Shown in pieces: positions 16,486-24,965 of a DNA stretch of 43,790 nt. Position numbers and translations under genes: made by a program. Positions within the stretch are counted from its first letter, which is position 1; each line of letters begins with the position of its first letter. This stretch comes from Microvirga soli (GTDB lineage: Bacteria > Pseudomonadota > Alphaproteobacteria > Rhizobiales > Beijerinckiaceae), in the NCBI RefSeq assembly GCF_016734765.1, contig NZ_JAERQE010000036.1:1-43790 (forward strand). Direction: 5' to 3'. The notes under the pieces were generated by a model. That model saw nothing but the letters and a program-made list of their open reading frames with translations, was not told the DNA's origin and searched no databases.

Positions 16486-17528
16486 CGCACATGAGACGCG
16501 ATCGACTCCTAGCTGCTTTCGTCTCATACCTGATCACTGGTGTTTTTAGCACGACCGGAGCCTCGGCCCAGCCTGTCGATATTTTGGACAGAGCACTGAT
16601 GTGGATCCAATCCACGATGGTGACATACGGACCCCACGCCGCGGTTACCGAAACCTTAAGCTGGGTGATGATCATCGGCGCGGTCTTGATTTTCCTGTTG
16701 GTCATGGCGCTGGCCGCACTTGCCATCCTTGCCCAGGGCAGGATGCGAGGCTGGATGACAGGGCGAAAGTTTATCATCGGCCTCGGCATCATCTTTCCAG
16801 TCGTCACATTGACTGCTTTGCTCACCTGGGGGCTATCCATTTCCAGAGCACTCGTGACGGGCGAGCCGCCGGTTCTGCGCGTGGAGGTGATCGGTGAGCG
16901 CTGGTGGTGGCGCGTACATTATGTGGACGCCGATGGAGCGGTTCGTCTCGTCAGCGCAAACGAGATCAAGGTACCAACGGGCCGGTCCATCGAGTTCGTC
17001 CTCAAGACTCAGGATGTAATCCACTCCTTCTGGGTGCCCAGCCTTGCCGGCAAGCTCGACATGATCCCTGGGCGCGTGAACGTCACCCGCTTTTCCGCTG
17101 ATCGCCCCGGGATCTATCGGGGACAGTGCGCCGAGTATTGCGGTGCGCAACACGCTTTGATGGCCTTCTACGTGATCGCGCTACCGCCGGACCAGTTCGA
17201 GGCCTGGTACGCTCGGGAGGCGACCCCTCCCGTTGCGCCTGTGATTCCGCTCCTAGCACGGGGAAAAGCGCTCTTCATGGAGAATGGCTGCGGTGCCTGC
17301 CATACCATTCGGGGCACGTCGGCCGCCGGACTGATCGGGCCTGATTTGACGTATGTGGGCGGGCGCCGCTCAATCGCTGCCGGGACATATCCCACCAATG
17401 TCGGGACACTCGCCGGTTGGGTCTCATCGTCCCAGCACCTGAAGCCGGACAACCTCATGCCTTCTTTCGGCAATCTGCAAGGCGAGGAGCTGCGTGCCAT
17501 CGCGGCCTATCTGGAGAGCCTTAAGTGA
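16482..17528 (+). CDS. coxB: cytochrome c oxidase subunit II with fused cytochrome c (caa3 type)
   Basis: A 348-residue protein. A signal peptide is followed by two transmembrane helices (about residues 58-84 and 96-120) and a periplasmic cupredoxin domain holding the CuA centre: H181, then C216, E218, C220, H224 and M227 in QCAEYCGAQHALM. The C-terminal class-I cytochrome c domain has CGACH at 270-274 and the likely axial M326 (NLMPSF). This fusion is diagnostic of caa3-type oxidases. GTG 16482 overlaps the previous stop (GTGA), and the 3' end overlaps coxA in the same way, so translation is coupled on both sides. Confidence 0.95.
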   Translation: MTHMRRDRLLAAFVSYLITGVFSTTGASAQPVDILDRALMWIQSTMVTYGPHAAVTETLSWVMIIGAVLIFLLVMALAALAILAQGRMRGWMTGRKFIIGLGIIFPVVTLTALLTWGLSISRALVTGEPPVLRVEVIGERWWWRVHYVDADGAVRLVSANEIKVPTGRSIEFVLKTQDVIHSFWVPSLAGKLDMIPGRVNVTRFSADRPGIYRGQCAEYCGAQHALMAFYVIALPPDQFEAWYAREATPPVAPVIPLLARGKALFMENGCGACHTIRGTSAAGLIGPDLTYVGGRRSIAAGTYPTNVGTLAGWVSSSQHLKPDNLMPSFGNLQGEELRAIAAYLESLK

Positions 17529-20107
17529 GCGATGCAACTTTCCAAGGCGGAATTGCGGACACCCGCGTCGGGCAGGAAGGCCAGCCGGTCCGGCTTCCCA
17601 ATCCGGCTCCTCGCCCGGAAGGCGAACTTGAGGAGCTCAAGCGAGTTTGGGAGCAGCCCAAGGGCATCCACTTCATCTCCGCAGTGAACAATAACTATGT
17701 CGGTGTCTGGTATGTGGGCACGGCGTTCCTGTTCTTTGTTTTGGCGGGCATCCTTGCCCTGATCATGCGGACACAGCTGGCGCAGCCGGAGCTCCGGCTC
17801 GTTGGACATGAGCTGTACAACCAGCTTTTCACCATGCACGGCACGATCATGATGTTTCTTTTCGCCGTGCCGATGGTGGAGGCTTTAAGTGTCTTTCTGC
17901 TACCCAACATGCAGGCTGCCCGCGACCTGCCGTTCCCGCGGCTTTCGGCCTATGCCTTCTGGGCCTATTTCTTCGGCGGGCTCGCGTTCTTCACGAGCCT
18001 GTTCTTCGGCCTTGCGCCGAATGGCGGCTGGTTCATGTACCCGCCGCTCACGAGCTACATCTACTCGCCAGGCATTAACGCCGATTTCTGGCTCCTTGGT
18101 ATAGGCTTCATCGAGATATCGGCTATTGCAGGTGCGATCGAGATCATCGTCGGCGTCCTGAAGACCCGAGCCCCGGGCCAAAGCCTCGATAAGCTGCCGG
18201 TCTATTCGTGGGCGATGCTCGTCTTCGCCTTAATGGTGATCGTCGCGTTTCCGGCAATCATAGCGGCAACGTTGCTTCTGGAGCTCGAGCGCGCCTTCCA
18301 CTGGCCGATCTTCATCGCCGAGAAAGGCGGCGATCCTCTGCTATGGCAGCATCTGTTCTGGTTCTTCGGCCATCCGGAGGTCTATGTCATCTTCCTTCCC
18401 GCTGCCGGCATGGTTTCGATGATCGTGCCCACCATGGCGCGAACGCCGCTCGTCGGCTACCGCTTGGTCGTGCTTGCAGTGATCGGCACAGGCTTTCTCA
18501 GCTTCGGCCTGTGGGTCCACCACATGTTCACGACGGGGCTGCCGCAGCTCTCCTTAAGTTTCTTCTCGGCCGCCAGCATGGCGGTTTCGATCCCGACCGG
18601 CATCCAGGTCTTCGCCTGGATCGCGACGATTGCGTCCGGCAAGCTGCAGAACAAGACGCCGGCCTATTTCATCCTCGGGTTCCTGTTCATCTTCGTCCTC
18701 GGCGGGCTGACGGGCGTGATGGTCGCGATGGTGCCGTTCGACTGGCAGGCTCATGATACTTACTTCATCGTCGCCCATCTCCACTATGTCCTGATCGGCG
18801 GCATGGTGTTTCCCATGTTCGCGGCCTTCTACTATTGGGCTCCAGTCGCCTCCCAACGTTCCCTGTCGGAGACTCTCGGCAAGTGGGCGTTCTGGCTCAT
18901 CTTCATTGGCGTGAACGTGACCTTCTTCACCATGCACATCACAGGTCTGATGGGCATGCCTCGGCGCACCTATACCTATATCGCGGAAATGGGGTGGGGC
19001 ACGCTCAACCTGATCTCGACCCTTGGCGCCTACATGATCGGCGCAGGCGTGTTGGTCTTCCTCATCGATCTGGCAAAGAACTTCCGACCCTACAAGGGCG
19101 ACCTGGGTAACGTCTGGAACGCCGGTACGTTGGAATGGCTTCCGAGTGGAAACTATCAGACACGCTCTATTCCCATCATCACCAGTCGCGAACCAATGTG
19201 GGATCAGCCAAGCTTGGCTGACGATGTTGAAGCCGGCCGGTATTACTTGCCGGGCGCACCGACGCGCGGGCGCGAAACCATCGTTACCAGCCCCATTGAT
19301 GCGACAGCGCAATATGTGCTGCAGATCCCGGGTCCGAGCTGGCGCACGGTCTTCGCGGCCTTTTTTACCGCCTCGTTCTTCATCGGCCTGACGATCAAGC
19401 TCTACATTCCTGCCTTCATCTGCGGGGTTCTTGCCGTCGTCTGCGTCATCTGGTGGTTGTGGGACACCGATCCAGGTCCTGCTGAAGTCGGTGACATCGA
19501 TATTGGGGGCGGGCTGAGACTGCCAACCTATGTCACGGGGTCGATGAATCATTCCTGGTGGGCGATGATCATCCTGATGATCGTGACGGGGATGGTATTC
19601 AGCTGTATTGTATTTTCCTATCTCTTTCTCTGGACCGTCAACCCGAGCATCTGGCCGACCTCAGCAGCCGCGCTGCCTCCCATAGGGTGGCCCATCGGTG
19701 CGGCGGCACTTCTTATAGCAAGCAGCCTTCTCGTCTGGCTTGCAGGAAGGAGGCTCTCGCAGGTGCCCGAGCGGAGCGCGTGGCCGACCCGAACTGCCCT
19801 CTTCGTAGCTGTACCCATGCTCATCGGGAGCGTTGCGCTTGAGGTTTTCGGACAGCTTGAGATGGGCCTGCGCCCCTCCGAGTCGGGTTATGGTGCAGTG
19901 GTCTTCAGTCTGGCTTCCTACCAAGGTTTCGTCGTTGCGGTCTTGGCGATCATGGGGCTTTACACCGTCGTCCGTTCACTGACCGGCCGGCTGAATCGGG
20001 TGCGGCGGTCGACCTTCGACAACACGCAGCTGTTCTGGCACTACGGCGTCGCACAGGGCCTCGTTGCCCTCCTCATCATCCACGCCTTCCCACGATTCCT
20101 GGGGTAA
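17525..20107 (+). CDS. coxA: cytochrome c oxidase subunit I fused to subunit III
   Basis: An 860-residue membrane protein. The subunit I part (about residues 50-560) has the low-spin heme ligand H105 (TMHGTIMM), the CuB/Tyr motif HPEVY at 283-287 (H283, E285 and the cross-linking Y287), H332-H333, and H418 and H420 in VAHLHYVLIG. This is an A-type proton-pumping layout. From about residue 680 a subunit III domain follows (NHSWWAMIILMI, then VFSYLFLWTV) and runs to the end. In the first subunit III helix the usual acidic residue of the TEG-type motif appears to be Thr (VTGMVF). Fused I+III chains are known in several caa3 and alphaproteobacterial oxidases. GTG 17525 overlaps the coxB stop codon. 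Confidence 0.95.
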   Translation: MSDATFQGGIADTRVGQEGQPVRLPNPAPRPEGELEELKRVWEQPKGIHFISAVNNNYVGVWYVGTAFLFFVLAGILALIMRTQLAQPELRLVGHELYNQLFTMHGTIMMFLFAVPMVEALSVFLLPNMQAARDLPFPRLSAYAFWAYFFGGLAFFTSLFFGLAPNGGWFMYPPLTSYIYSPGINADFWLLGIGFIEISAIAGAIEIIVGVLKTRAPGQSLDKLPVYSWAMLVFALMVIVAFPAIIAATLLLELERAFHWPIFIAEKGGDPLLWQHLFWFFGHPEVYVIFLPAAGMVSMIVPTMARTPLVGYRLVVLAVIGTGFLSFGLWVHHMFTTGLPQLSLSFFSAASMAVSIPTGIQVFAWIATIASGKLQNKTPAYFILGFLFIFVLGGLTGVMVAMVPFDWQAHDTYFIVAHLHYVLIGGMVFPMFAAFYYWAPVASQRSLSETLGKWAFWLIFIGVNVTFFTMHITGLMGMPRRTYTYIAEMGWGTLNLISTLGAYMIGAGVLVFLIDLAKNFRPYKGDLGNVWNAGTLEWLPSGNYQTRSIPIITSREPMWDQPSLADDVEAGRYYLPGAPTRGRETIVTSPIDATAQYVLQIPGPSWRTVFAAFFTASFFIGLTIKLYIPAFICGVLAVVCVIWWLWDTDPGPAEVGDIDIGGGLRLPTYVTGSMNHSWWAMIILMIVTGMVFSCIVFSYLFLWTVNPSIWPTSAAALPPIGWPIGAAALLIASSLLVWLAGRRLSQVPERSAWPTRTALFVAVPMLIGSVALEVFGQLEMGLRPSESGYGAVVFSLASYQGFVVAVLAIMGLYTVVRSLTGRLNRVRRSTFDNTQLFWHYGVAQGLVALLIIHAFPRFLG

Positions 20108-20112
20108 GACCG

Positions 20113-20478
20113 ATGGGCGGCACCGACTTCATCCGAAAATCGCTATTCATGATCGGGGGGCTCCTTATCTGGGGCGTCCATTTCGGTCTCGTCTACGCCT
20201 TCAATGCACTGGCTTGTGCCCGGCACTTTGCCGGCGAGAGCTACTTGGGATTTGGCATCGTTCCACTGGTGATTGTCGGGACCACGGTTGTCGCGCTGGC
20301 TGGCGTGCTTGTCGTTCTTCTTCTCGCGCTCTGGAGGCGGGGGCCAGCCCGTGCGTCGTGGGACCGGAGACCCGTCGACGACTTCATGCGGTACACCACA
20401 ATGACAATCGCTGCTCTCTCCTTCGTTGCCATCACCTGGAACGGCCTGCCCGTTTTCATAGTCCCACCTTGCGGATGA
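20113..20478 (+). CDS. small membrane protein, operon gene 9
   Basis: A 121-residue protein with three likely transmembrane helices, at about residues 10-30 (SLFMIGGLLIWGVHFGLVYA), 46-72 and 93-115. A basic loop lies between the last two. Cys 35 sits in the first periplasmic loop. It lies 5 bp after coxA and 7 bp before ctaG. This is where caa3 operons often encode a small subunit IV-like protein, but no family motif is clear, so a structural or assembly role in the oxidase is inferred from position only. Confidence 0.75.
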   Translation: MGGTDFIRKSLFMIGGLLIWGVHFGLVYAFNALACARHFAGESYLGFGIVPLVIVGTTVVALAGVLVVLLLALWRRGPARASWDRRPVDDFMRYTTMTIAALSFVAITWNGLPVFIVPPCG

Positions 20479-20485
20479 CCCCAGC

Positions 20486-21403
20486 ATGACGAGGCCGCTC
20501 GTATCAGCTGTCCTGATGATCTTTCTCTCCATTCCTGCCTTCGCGCATGAAAGCGCTCAGCCTATAGACCCTAGCAACGTATGGCACCACTGGTCGGCGG
20601 AGCCGTGGGTGTTGGTCTCGTTGCCGCTGGCCTTTGTGCTCTATGGGTTTGGAGTCAGGAATCTCTGGAGCAATGCCGGTCTAGGTCGCGGCATCTCCGT
20701 TATCCGAGTGACGTGCTATGCAGGTGGAGGAGCGATCCTCATTGTAGCCTTGGCCTCCCCTCTAGATTCCCTGAGCGGCACCTTACTAACGGCGCACATG
20801 GTCCAGCACGTCCTTCTCATCGGGGTAGCGCCCCCTCTCCTGCTGGCCGGCTTGCCCGGAGTGGCCCTGCCATGGATCCTACCCAGGTTAACGCGGCGCG
20901 CCGTGGGACGAAGTTCTGGCGCTCGTACGATGGGCCGGCGGGCCGCATTCCTTATCCGTCCTCTCCCGACCTGTGCCCTCCATGGTGCTGCACTGTGGCT
21001 GTGGCATGCTCCAGCGCCCTTCGAGGCTGCACTGGGGAATGAAGCCATTCATGCGTTCGAGCATATCGCCTTTTTCGTAACCGCAATGCTGTTCTGGCAG
21101 AGCCTCGCTGTAAGCTCGCGGGGCCCCGCTACTGTGCCTTCGGGTATTGCAGCAGGTTTCCTGACGCTTGTTCATAGCGGGTTCCTTGGTGCCCTCATCA
21201 CCTTCTCACCTACACTGCTCTATCCTTGGTATCGGCGGGGACCGGATTCTTGGAGGCTTGATCCCCTCGCTGACCAGCAACTCGCTGGTTTGATCATGTG
21301 GGTGCCGGCTAGCTTTATCTATCTCTTCGCCTGTCTAGTTCTAGCCGCCCGGCTTCTCGTAATGCCGGGGTCGTACCGCAAGCCAGCGCGCCAATCCTCC
21401 TGA
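20486..21403 (+). CDS. ctaG: caa3-type cytochrome c oxidase assembly protein CtaG
   Basis: A 305-residue multi-helix membrane protein of the caa3_CtaG family, not the Cox11 family also called CtaG. Landmarks are an N-terminal signal/helix, HHWSAEPWVL near residue 35, AHMVQHVLLIGVAPPLLLAG near 105-125, LWLWHAPAPFEAAL near 170 and HIAFFVTAMLFW near 192. These His-rich transmembrane motifs fit copper handling for oxidase assembly. It is the last gene of the operon; no terminator hairpin with a T-run was seen after it. Confidence 0.9.
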   Translation: MTRPLVSAVLMIFLSIPAFAHESAQPIDPSNVWHHWSAEPWVLVSLPLAFVLYGFGVRNLWSNAGLGRGISVIRVTCYAGGGAILIVALASPLDSLSGTLLTAHMVQHVLLIGVAPPLLLAGLPGVALPWILPRLTRRAVGRSSGARTMGRRAAFLIRPLPTCALHGAALWLWHAPAPFEAALGNEAIHAFEHIAFFVTAMLFWQSLAVSSRGPATVPSGIAAGFLTLVHSGFLGALITFSPTLLYPWYRRGPDSWRLDPLADQQLAGLIMWVPASFIYLFACLVLAARLLVMPGSYRKPARQSS

Positions 21404-21601
21404 CGGAACCTTCGGTAAGTTTCGAGGTCGCCTGTCGTAGGCTCGTCAGCGTACTGACTAGATGACTGAGGCAGGTTGCTGCCTGTAGCAGCCGCCGAGT
21501 GCCGCTAGTTCTGCGTCGAGGCGCCTCATGGAGCGACAGATCCGTAGACTACACCCACCATGTAGCGCTTGGATCGACGACTTTGTGCTCCGTCTTCCAG
21601 G

Positions 21602-22059
21602 ATGCAAAAAGGTGCAAGAACCGTCTCCACGGGCCAGAAAGGTCAAACTATTGGAACGGCGACGTTGATCGAAACGCCTAACGACGTACTGGACAGGGCA
21701 GAGGCCGCAAAGCTTTCACGTGGCCTTCACGGATTCCACATTTACGAGGTGCGGCGCTGCGAAGTGCAAGGCGGCTTCGAGTCCGCCTGAGGCCACTACA
21801 ATCCGATGGAATCACAGCACGGCTACTGGCAACCGGGAGGGCCGCATGCCGGCGACATGCCGAACCCGACCGTGGATGATAGTGGCAAGCTCCTAGCTGA
21901 GGTTTTCAACCGGAACGTAAGCTTCAATGGCAAGGGACCTTTGTTCGATCAAGATGGATCCGCGCTCGTAATCATACCATCGCCGAAGATTACCGCAGCC
22001 AGCCGTCAGGAGCGGCCGGGGATCGGATTACGTGCGGCGTGATCCAACGCGACCGCTAG
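21602..22059 (+). pseudogene. sodC: decayed Cu/Zn superoxide dismutase
   Basis: The reading GTATLIETP, GLHGFHIYE, GGFESA, GHYNP, HGYWQPGGPHAGDMPN and DQDGSALVI follows the Cu/Zn-SOD scaffold closely. Three lesions are visible. The second copper His of HGFHIHE is Tyr (codon 21743-21745). A TGA at 21788-21790 replaces a Gly. A one-base loss near 21971-21976 shifts the frame, after which the correct C-terminus continues (EDYRSQPSG, GDRITCGVI) to TAG 22057. No signal peptide precedes ATG 21602, so the N-terminus is lost too. SodC normally removes periplasmic superoxide; this copy cannot be functional. It sits just downstream of the oxidase operon. Confidence 0.9.
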
Positions 22060-22241
22060 GAGTATGTAGGAGGCGTCGTTGCCATTGGGAAGTTGGCGCC
22101 TAGTATCGCACAGGCCTGATAACCTCTCTTGCACGTTGCACGGTGCTCGACCGAAACCGAATGTCCTTATCCTCTGTATCCTCAACCTTCCCACGCAGAG
22201 AGGCAACATTGAGGCTACAGAGGGTCAGCGGAATACGGATT

Positions 22242-22273
22242 TGGCTCACCGCGGTCGAGCCCGCAGTGAGCCA
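22242..22273 (-). terminator. hairpin after the degP-like gene
   Basis: An 8-bp stem (TGGCTCAC with GTGAGCCA), extended by an inner GCGG/CCGC pair, begins 12 bp beyond the stop codon of the protease gene. There is no strong T-run in the direction of transcription. Confidence 0.45.
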
Positions 22274-22284
22274 CTTCGTGGATG

Positions 22285-23820
22285 CTAGGCAGCAGGGACT
22301 TGCAGCGCGACGAAGCGGGTACCTCCGCTTGCCTCGACGAGGAACAGCACGCTTTTCTTGCCATCCTTGCGGCTTGCCTCCAGTGCAGCCTTCACGTCAG
22401 CTGGCGTTTGTACCGCCTGGCCCGCGACTTCTTTGATCACGTCGCCGGTGCTGAAGCCCTTTTCAGCTGCCGGACTTCCAGGCTCCACGCCGACGACGGC
22501 AACACCCGTCTTGTTGTTCCCCGCTGGGGCGAGGCTCAGTCCAAGATTGCCCATTTCGGTGCCTTGCTTCGCATCTGCCGCAGCCGTAGAGGTGCCTGAC
22601 ATCTTGGCAATCGTGACAGAGATTTCCTGCCTCTTGCCGTCACGCCAGATCTGCAGAGTGGCGGTCGCGCCGGCATTCAGCGATGCGATCGTCCGTGACA
22701 GGTCCCGTGCATCCTCAACCGGTTTGCCATTCACCGAAATGACCACGTCGCCGGTCTTGATGCCAGCCTTGGCTGCGGGACCGCCATCCTCAACGCGGGC
22801 GACGATGGCTCCCTCGCTTTTGTCGAGCCCTAGGCTCGCCGCAATATCCTTCGTAACAGGCTGGATCTGAACTCCCACGTAGCCCCGCTCAACGCTACCT
22901 TTCTCGCGGATTTGCGTCACGACATTGCGAACGGTCTCGGATGGAATCGCGAACGCGATGCCGACATTGCCGCCGGACGGAGAGGCGATGGCAGTGTTTA
23001 CGCCCACGACCTGGCCCTTCTGATTGAAGGTGGGTCCACCGGAATTGCCCCGGTTCACCGGCGCGTCGATCTGAAGGAAGTCGTCATAAGGACCAGCCCC
23101 GATGTCCCGGGCGCGGGCCGAGACGATGCCGGCCGTGACGGTACCACCAAGGCCGAACGGATTGCCGACAGCAAGGACCCAGTCGCCCACGCGTGGAACT
23201 TCCGGTGCGAGTTCGACGTATTTGAACGGCCCGCCTTGCTCCACCTTGAGCAGGGCGAGATCGGTTTTCGGATCAGTGCCGACGATCTTGGCCGAGAGGG
23301 TGCGGCCGTCATCCATGAGCACCTCGACCTCGGAGCTCTTGTCGATTACGTGGTTGTTGGTCACGAGATAGCCATCGGCCGAAATGAAGAACCCGGATCC
23401 TTGCGAGGTGCCTTGGCGGGGACCAGGTTGACCAAAGCGCGGGTTTCCATTCTGCCCCCCCTCCCCGCGGAAGCGTTTGAAGAACTCCTGGAAGGGATGG
23501 TCGTCCGGCAGGCCGAAGTCAGGAAGATTGAAGTTGCGGCCGCTCCCTTGATCGGTGCTGGCCTGCGCCTCAACGTCCTTTGCTTTGGCGCGCACCGACA
23601 CGACTGCGGGCTTCACCCGGTCGACCACGTCGGCGAAGGAAGGCAGGGTGGACTGGGGGGCGACAATCGTCTGTGGCGCCTGAGCGAACGCAGGAACCGC
23701 GACGCCTCCGGCGGAAATGGCAAGAGTAGCCAGTGCGACCGCGCCAAGGAGAGCGGATCTTGCTTTGGGTGCCCGCCGTGTGTGCTGCGGCTTCGGAGAG
23801 AATAGAAGAGAGTGTCTCAT
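22285..23820 (-). CDS. degP: Do-type periplasmic serine protease (HtrA/DegP)
   Basis: A 511-residue protein. A signal peptide (about residues 1-47) is followed by a trypsin-like domain with the catalytic triad H157 (VTNNHVID), D187 (KTDLALLKV) and S260 (NRGNSGGPTF). PDZ domain 1 is at about 300-390 (GYVGVQIQPV, then GDVVISVNGKPV) and PDZ domain 2 at about 410-505 (GVAVVGVEPGSPA, then GDVIKEVAGQAV). It degrades or refolds damaged envelope proteins. The linker before the protease domain is Gly/Arg/Phe-rich, as in alphaproteobacterial DegP. ATG 23820 has GGAG 9 nt upstream. A long antisense frame (22912-23805) is a shadow. The gene fits the envelope-stress theme around it. Confidence 0.95.
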   Translation of the reverse strand: MRHSLLFSPKPQHTRRAPKARSALLGAVALATLAISAGGVAVPAFAQAPQTIVAPQSTLPSFADVVDRVKPAVVSVRAKAKDVEAQASTDQGSGRNFNLPDFGLPDDHPFQEFFKRFRGEGGQNGNPRFGQPGPRQGTSQGSGFFISADGYLVTNNHVIDKSSEVEVLMDDGRTLSAKIVGTDPKTDLALLKVEQGGPFKYVELAPEVPRVGDWVLAVGNPFGLGGTVTAGIVSARARDIGAGPYDDFLQIDAPVNRGNSGGPTFNQKGQVVGVNTAIASPSGGNVGIAFAIPSETVRNVVTQIREKGSVERGYVGVQIQPVTKDIAASLGLDKSEGAIVARVEDGGPAAKAGIKTGDVVISVNGKPVEDARDLSRTIASLNAGATATLQIWRDGKRQEISVTIAKMSGTSTAAADAKQGTEMGNLGLSLAPAGNNKTGVAVVGVEPGSPAAEKGFSTGDVIKEVAGQAVQTPADVKAALEASRKDGKKSVLFLVEASGGTRFVALQVPAA

Positions 23821-24170
23821 TGCTGCGTACTCCATCAGCTCGTCGGGGACATGCCCCAGATGCAGAAGAACTTGAGGGCAGGCGCGTGAAGGTGTCATTA
23901 CGGCAAGATGAATGGTTGGTAATCCTCGCCTGGCTCGCAGCTTCAGGATCTAATGAGGGCAGCCGCGTGTGCTTCACAAATCAAAGTAATGCCCTTCTCG
24001 CCTTCTATGAACGGAGGAGCCGCGGAGACGTTTCGTGACATCCGACGTTTGGACCGCACACGATGCAGAGTCTCGGTACGCTGCTGAACAGAGCAGAGAA
24101 CTCGGGATGTGCCCTCGGCATTTTTTGTCTGTTCTATGCTGGCTGATCGCGCTTGCGAAGAGGACGAGAT
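23821..24170. other. divergent intergenic region
   Basis: It separates the degP-like gene (leftward) from the PRC gene (rightward) and must hold both promoters. No recognisable operator, hairpin or small gene was found. Confidence 0.45.
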
Positions 24171-24884
24171 ATGAGGCTCTCGCGGATTCAACTTCCACTG
24201 CTCATGGCGGCGATTGTTGCATCGCCCGTGCTCGCGCAGCAGCAGAACCCGGCTGTCCAACCCAGACTTGAAGGCCAGGTCAGCCAACTCTCGCCGGACC
24301 TTCTGTACAGGGGCTGGCGGGCGCAGCAGCTGCTCGGGCAGTCTGTTATGCGCAAGGGTGGAGATCGCGTCGGAACCGTGCGCGACCTTATTATCGACGC
24401 GGAGGGCCGTCTCGCGGCAATGGTGATGGAAGGAGGCGGCTCCCTCGGCATCCCGGACGCAGTGTATCGCATTCAGTGGGACGAAGTGGATCTCACACCT
24501 GGCCATGATGGCATCAGGACCGGGCTGGCAGACAACAGCGAGAAGCCGCAATATGGTCTGTTCCCTGGAACGGAGGGAGTTCCAACTGTCCCGCGGGAGT
24601 TTCGGCTGACGGAGGTTCTTGGGGACTATGCTCGGCTGCAGACCGGCTATGGCTACGGCTATGTGTCAGATGCCGTGTTCGACAAGTCTGGGCGACTTAT
24701 TGCCATGCTTATAGCTCGCGATGTCGCCTCCGGTGGCGGCACTTATGCATTCCCTTACCCCGGCACGACTGGCCGGTGGGATCCGGGCGCCGGCTACTAC
24801 GGCCTGCCGTTCGTGACGGCCTCTCAGGCTCAGATGGCAGGGCTTCGCGTCGATTCAACCAAGTTCACAGGCGCAGCGCTGTAA
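24171..24884 (+). CDS. exported two-module PRC-barrel protein
   Basis: A 237-residue protein with a signal peptide at about 1-22 (cleavage after VLAQ). The first PRC-barrel module is at about 50-120 (GQSVMRKGGDRVGTVRDLII, then LAAMVMEGGG and RIQWDEVDL). The second is at about 145-220 and contains GYGYGYVSDAVFDKSGRLIA and the aromatic YAFPYPG. The second module shares GYGYV-S/N-D with the protein at 41524, so the two are paralogous. AGAGGA lies just before ATG 24171. Function unknown; periplasmic or outer-envelope location expected. Confidence 0.85.
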   Translation: MRLSRIQLPLLMAAIVASPVLAQQQNPAVQPRLEGQVSQLSPDLLYRGWRAQQLLGQSVMRKGGDRVGTVRDLIIDAEGRLAAMVMEGGGSLGIPDAVYRIQWDEVDLTPGHDGIRTGLADNSEKPQYGLFPGTEGVPTVPREFRLTEVLGDYARLQTGYGYGYVSDAVFDKSGRLIAMLIARDVASGGGTYAFPYPGTTGRWDPGAGYYGLPFVTASQAQMAGLRVDSTKFTGAAL

Positions 24885-24965
24885 GGAACTGCGCTGCGGG
24901 CGAGGCCGGACGGTGTGATCCGGTTTCAAGGACATGGAAGCGTTGCGCGAGCGCCACAGCCGTTT

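Noticed and set aside
18554..19552. 332-codon open frame antisense to the CoxA/CoxC gene
   Set aside because: It is a shadow of a strongly biased GC-rich gene, with no domain, and the plus-strand oxidase motifs are beyond doubt.
7029..21455. 14-bp exact match TCGTCAGCGTACTG at about 7029 and 21442
   Set aside because: A few such 14-mers are expected by chance in a window this long, and the flanks are unrelated.
22912..23805. 297-codon open frame antisense to the DegP-like gene
   Set aside because: It has a mirrored composition and no recognisable motif; the protease triad and PDZ motifs are on the other strand.
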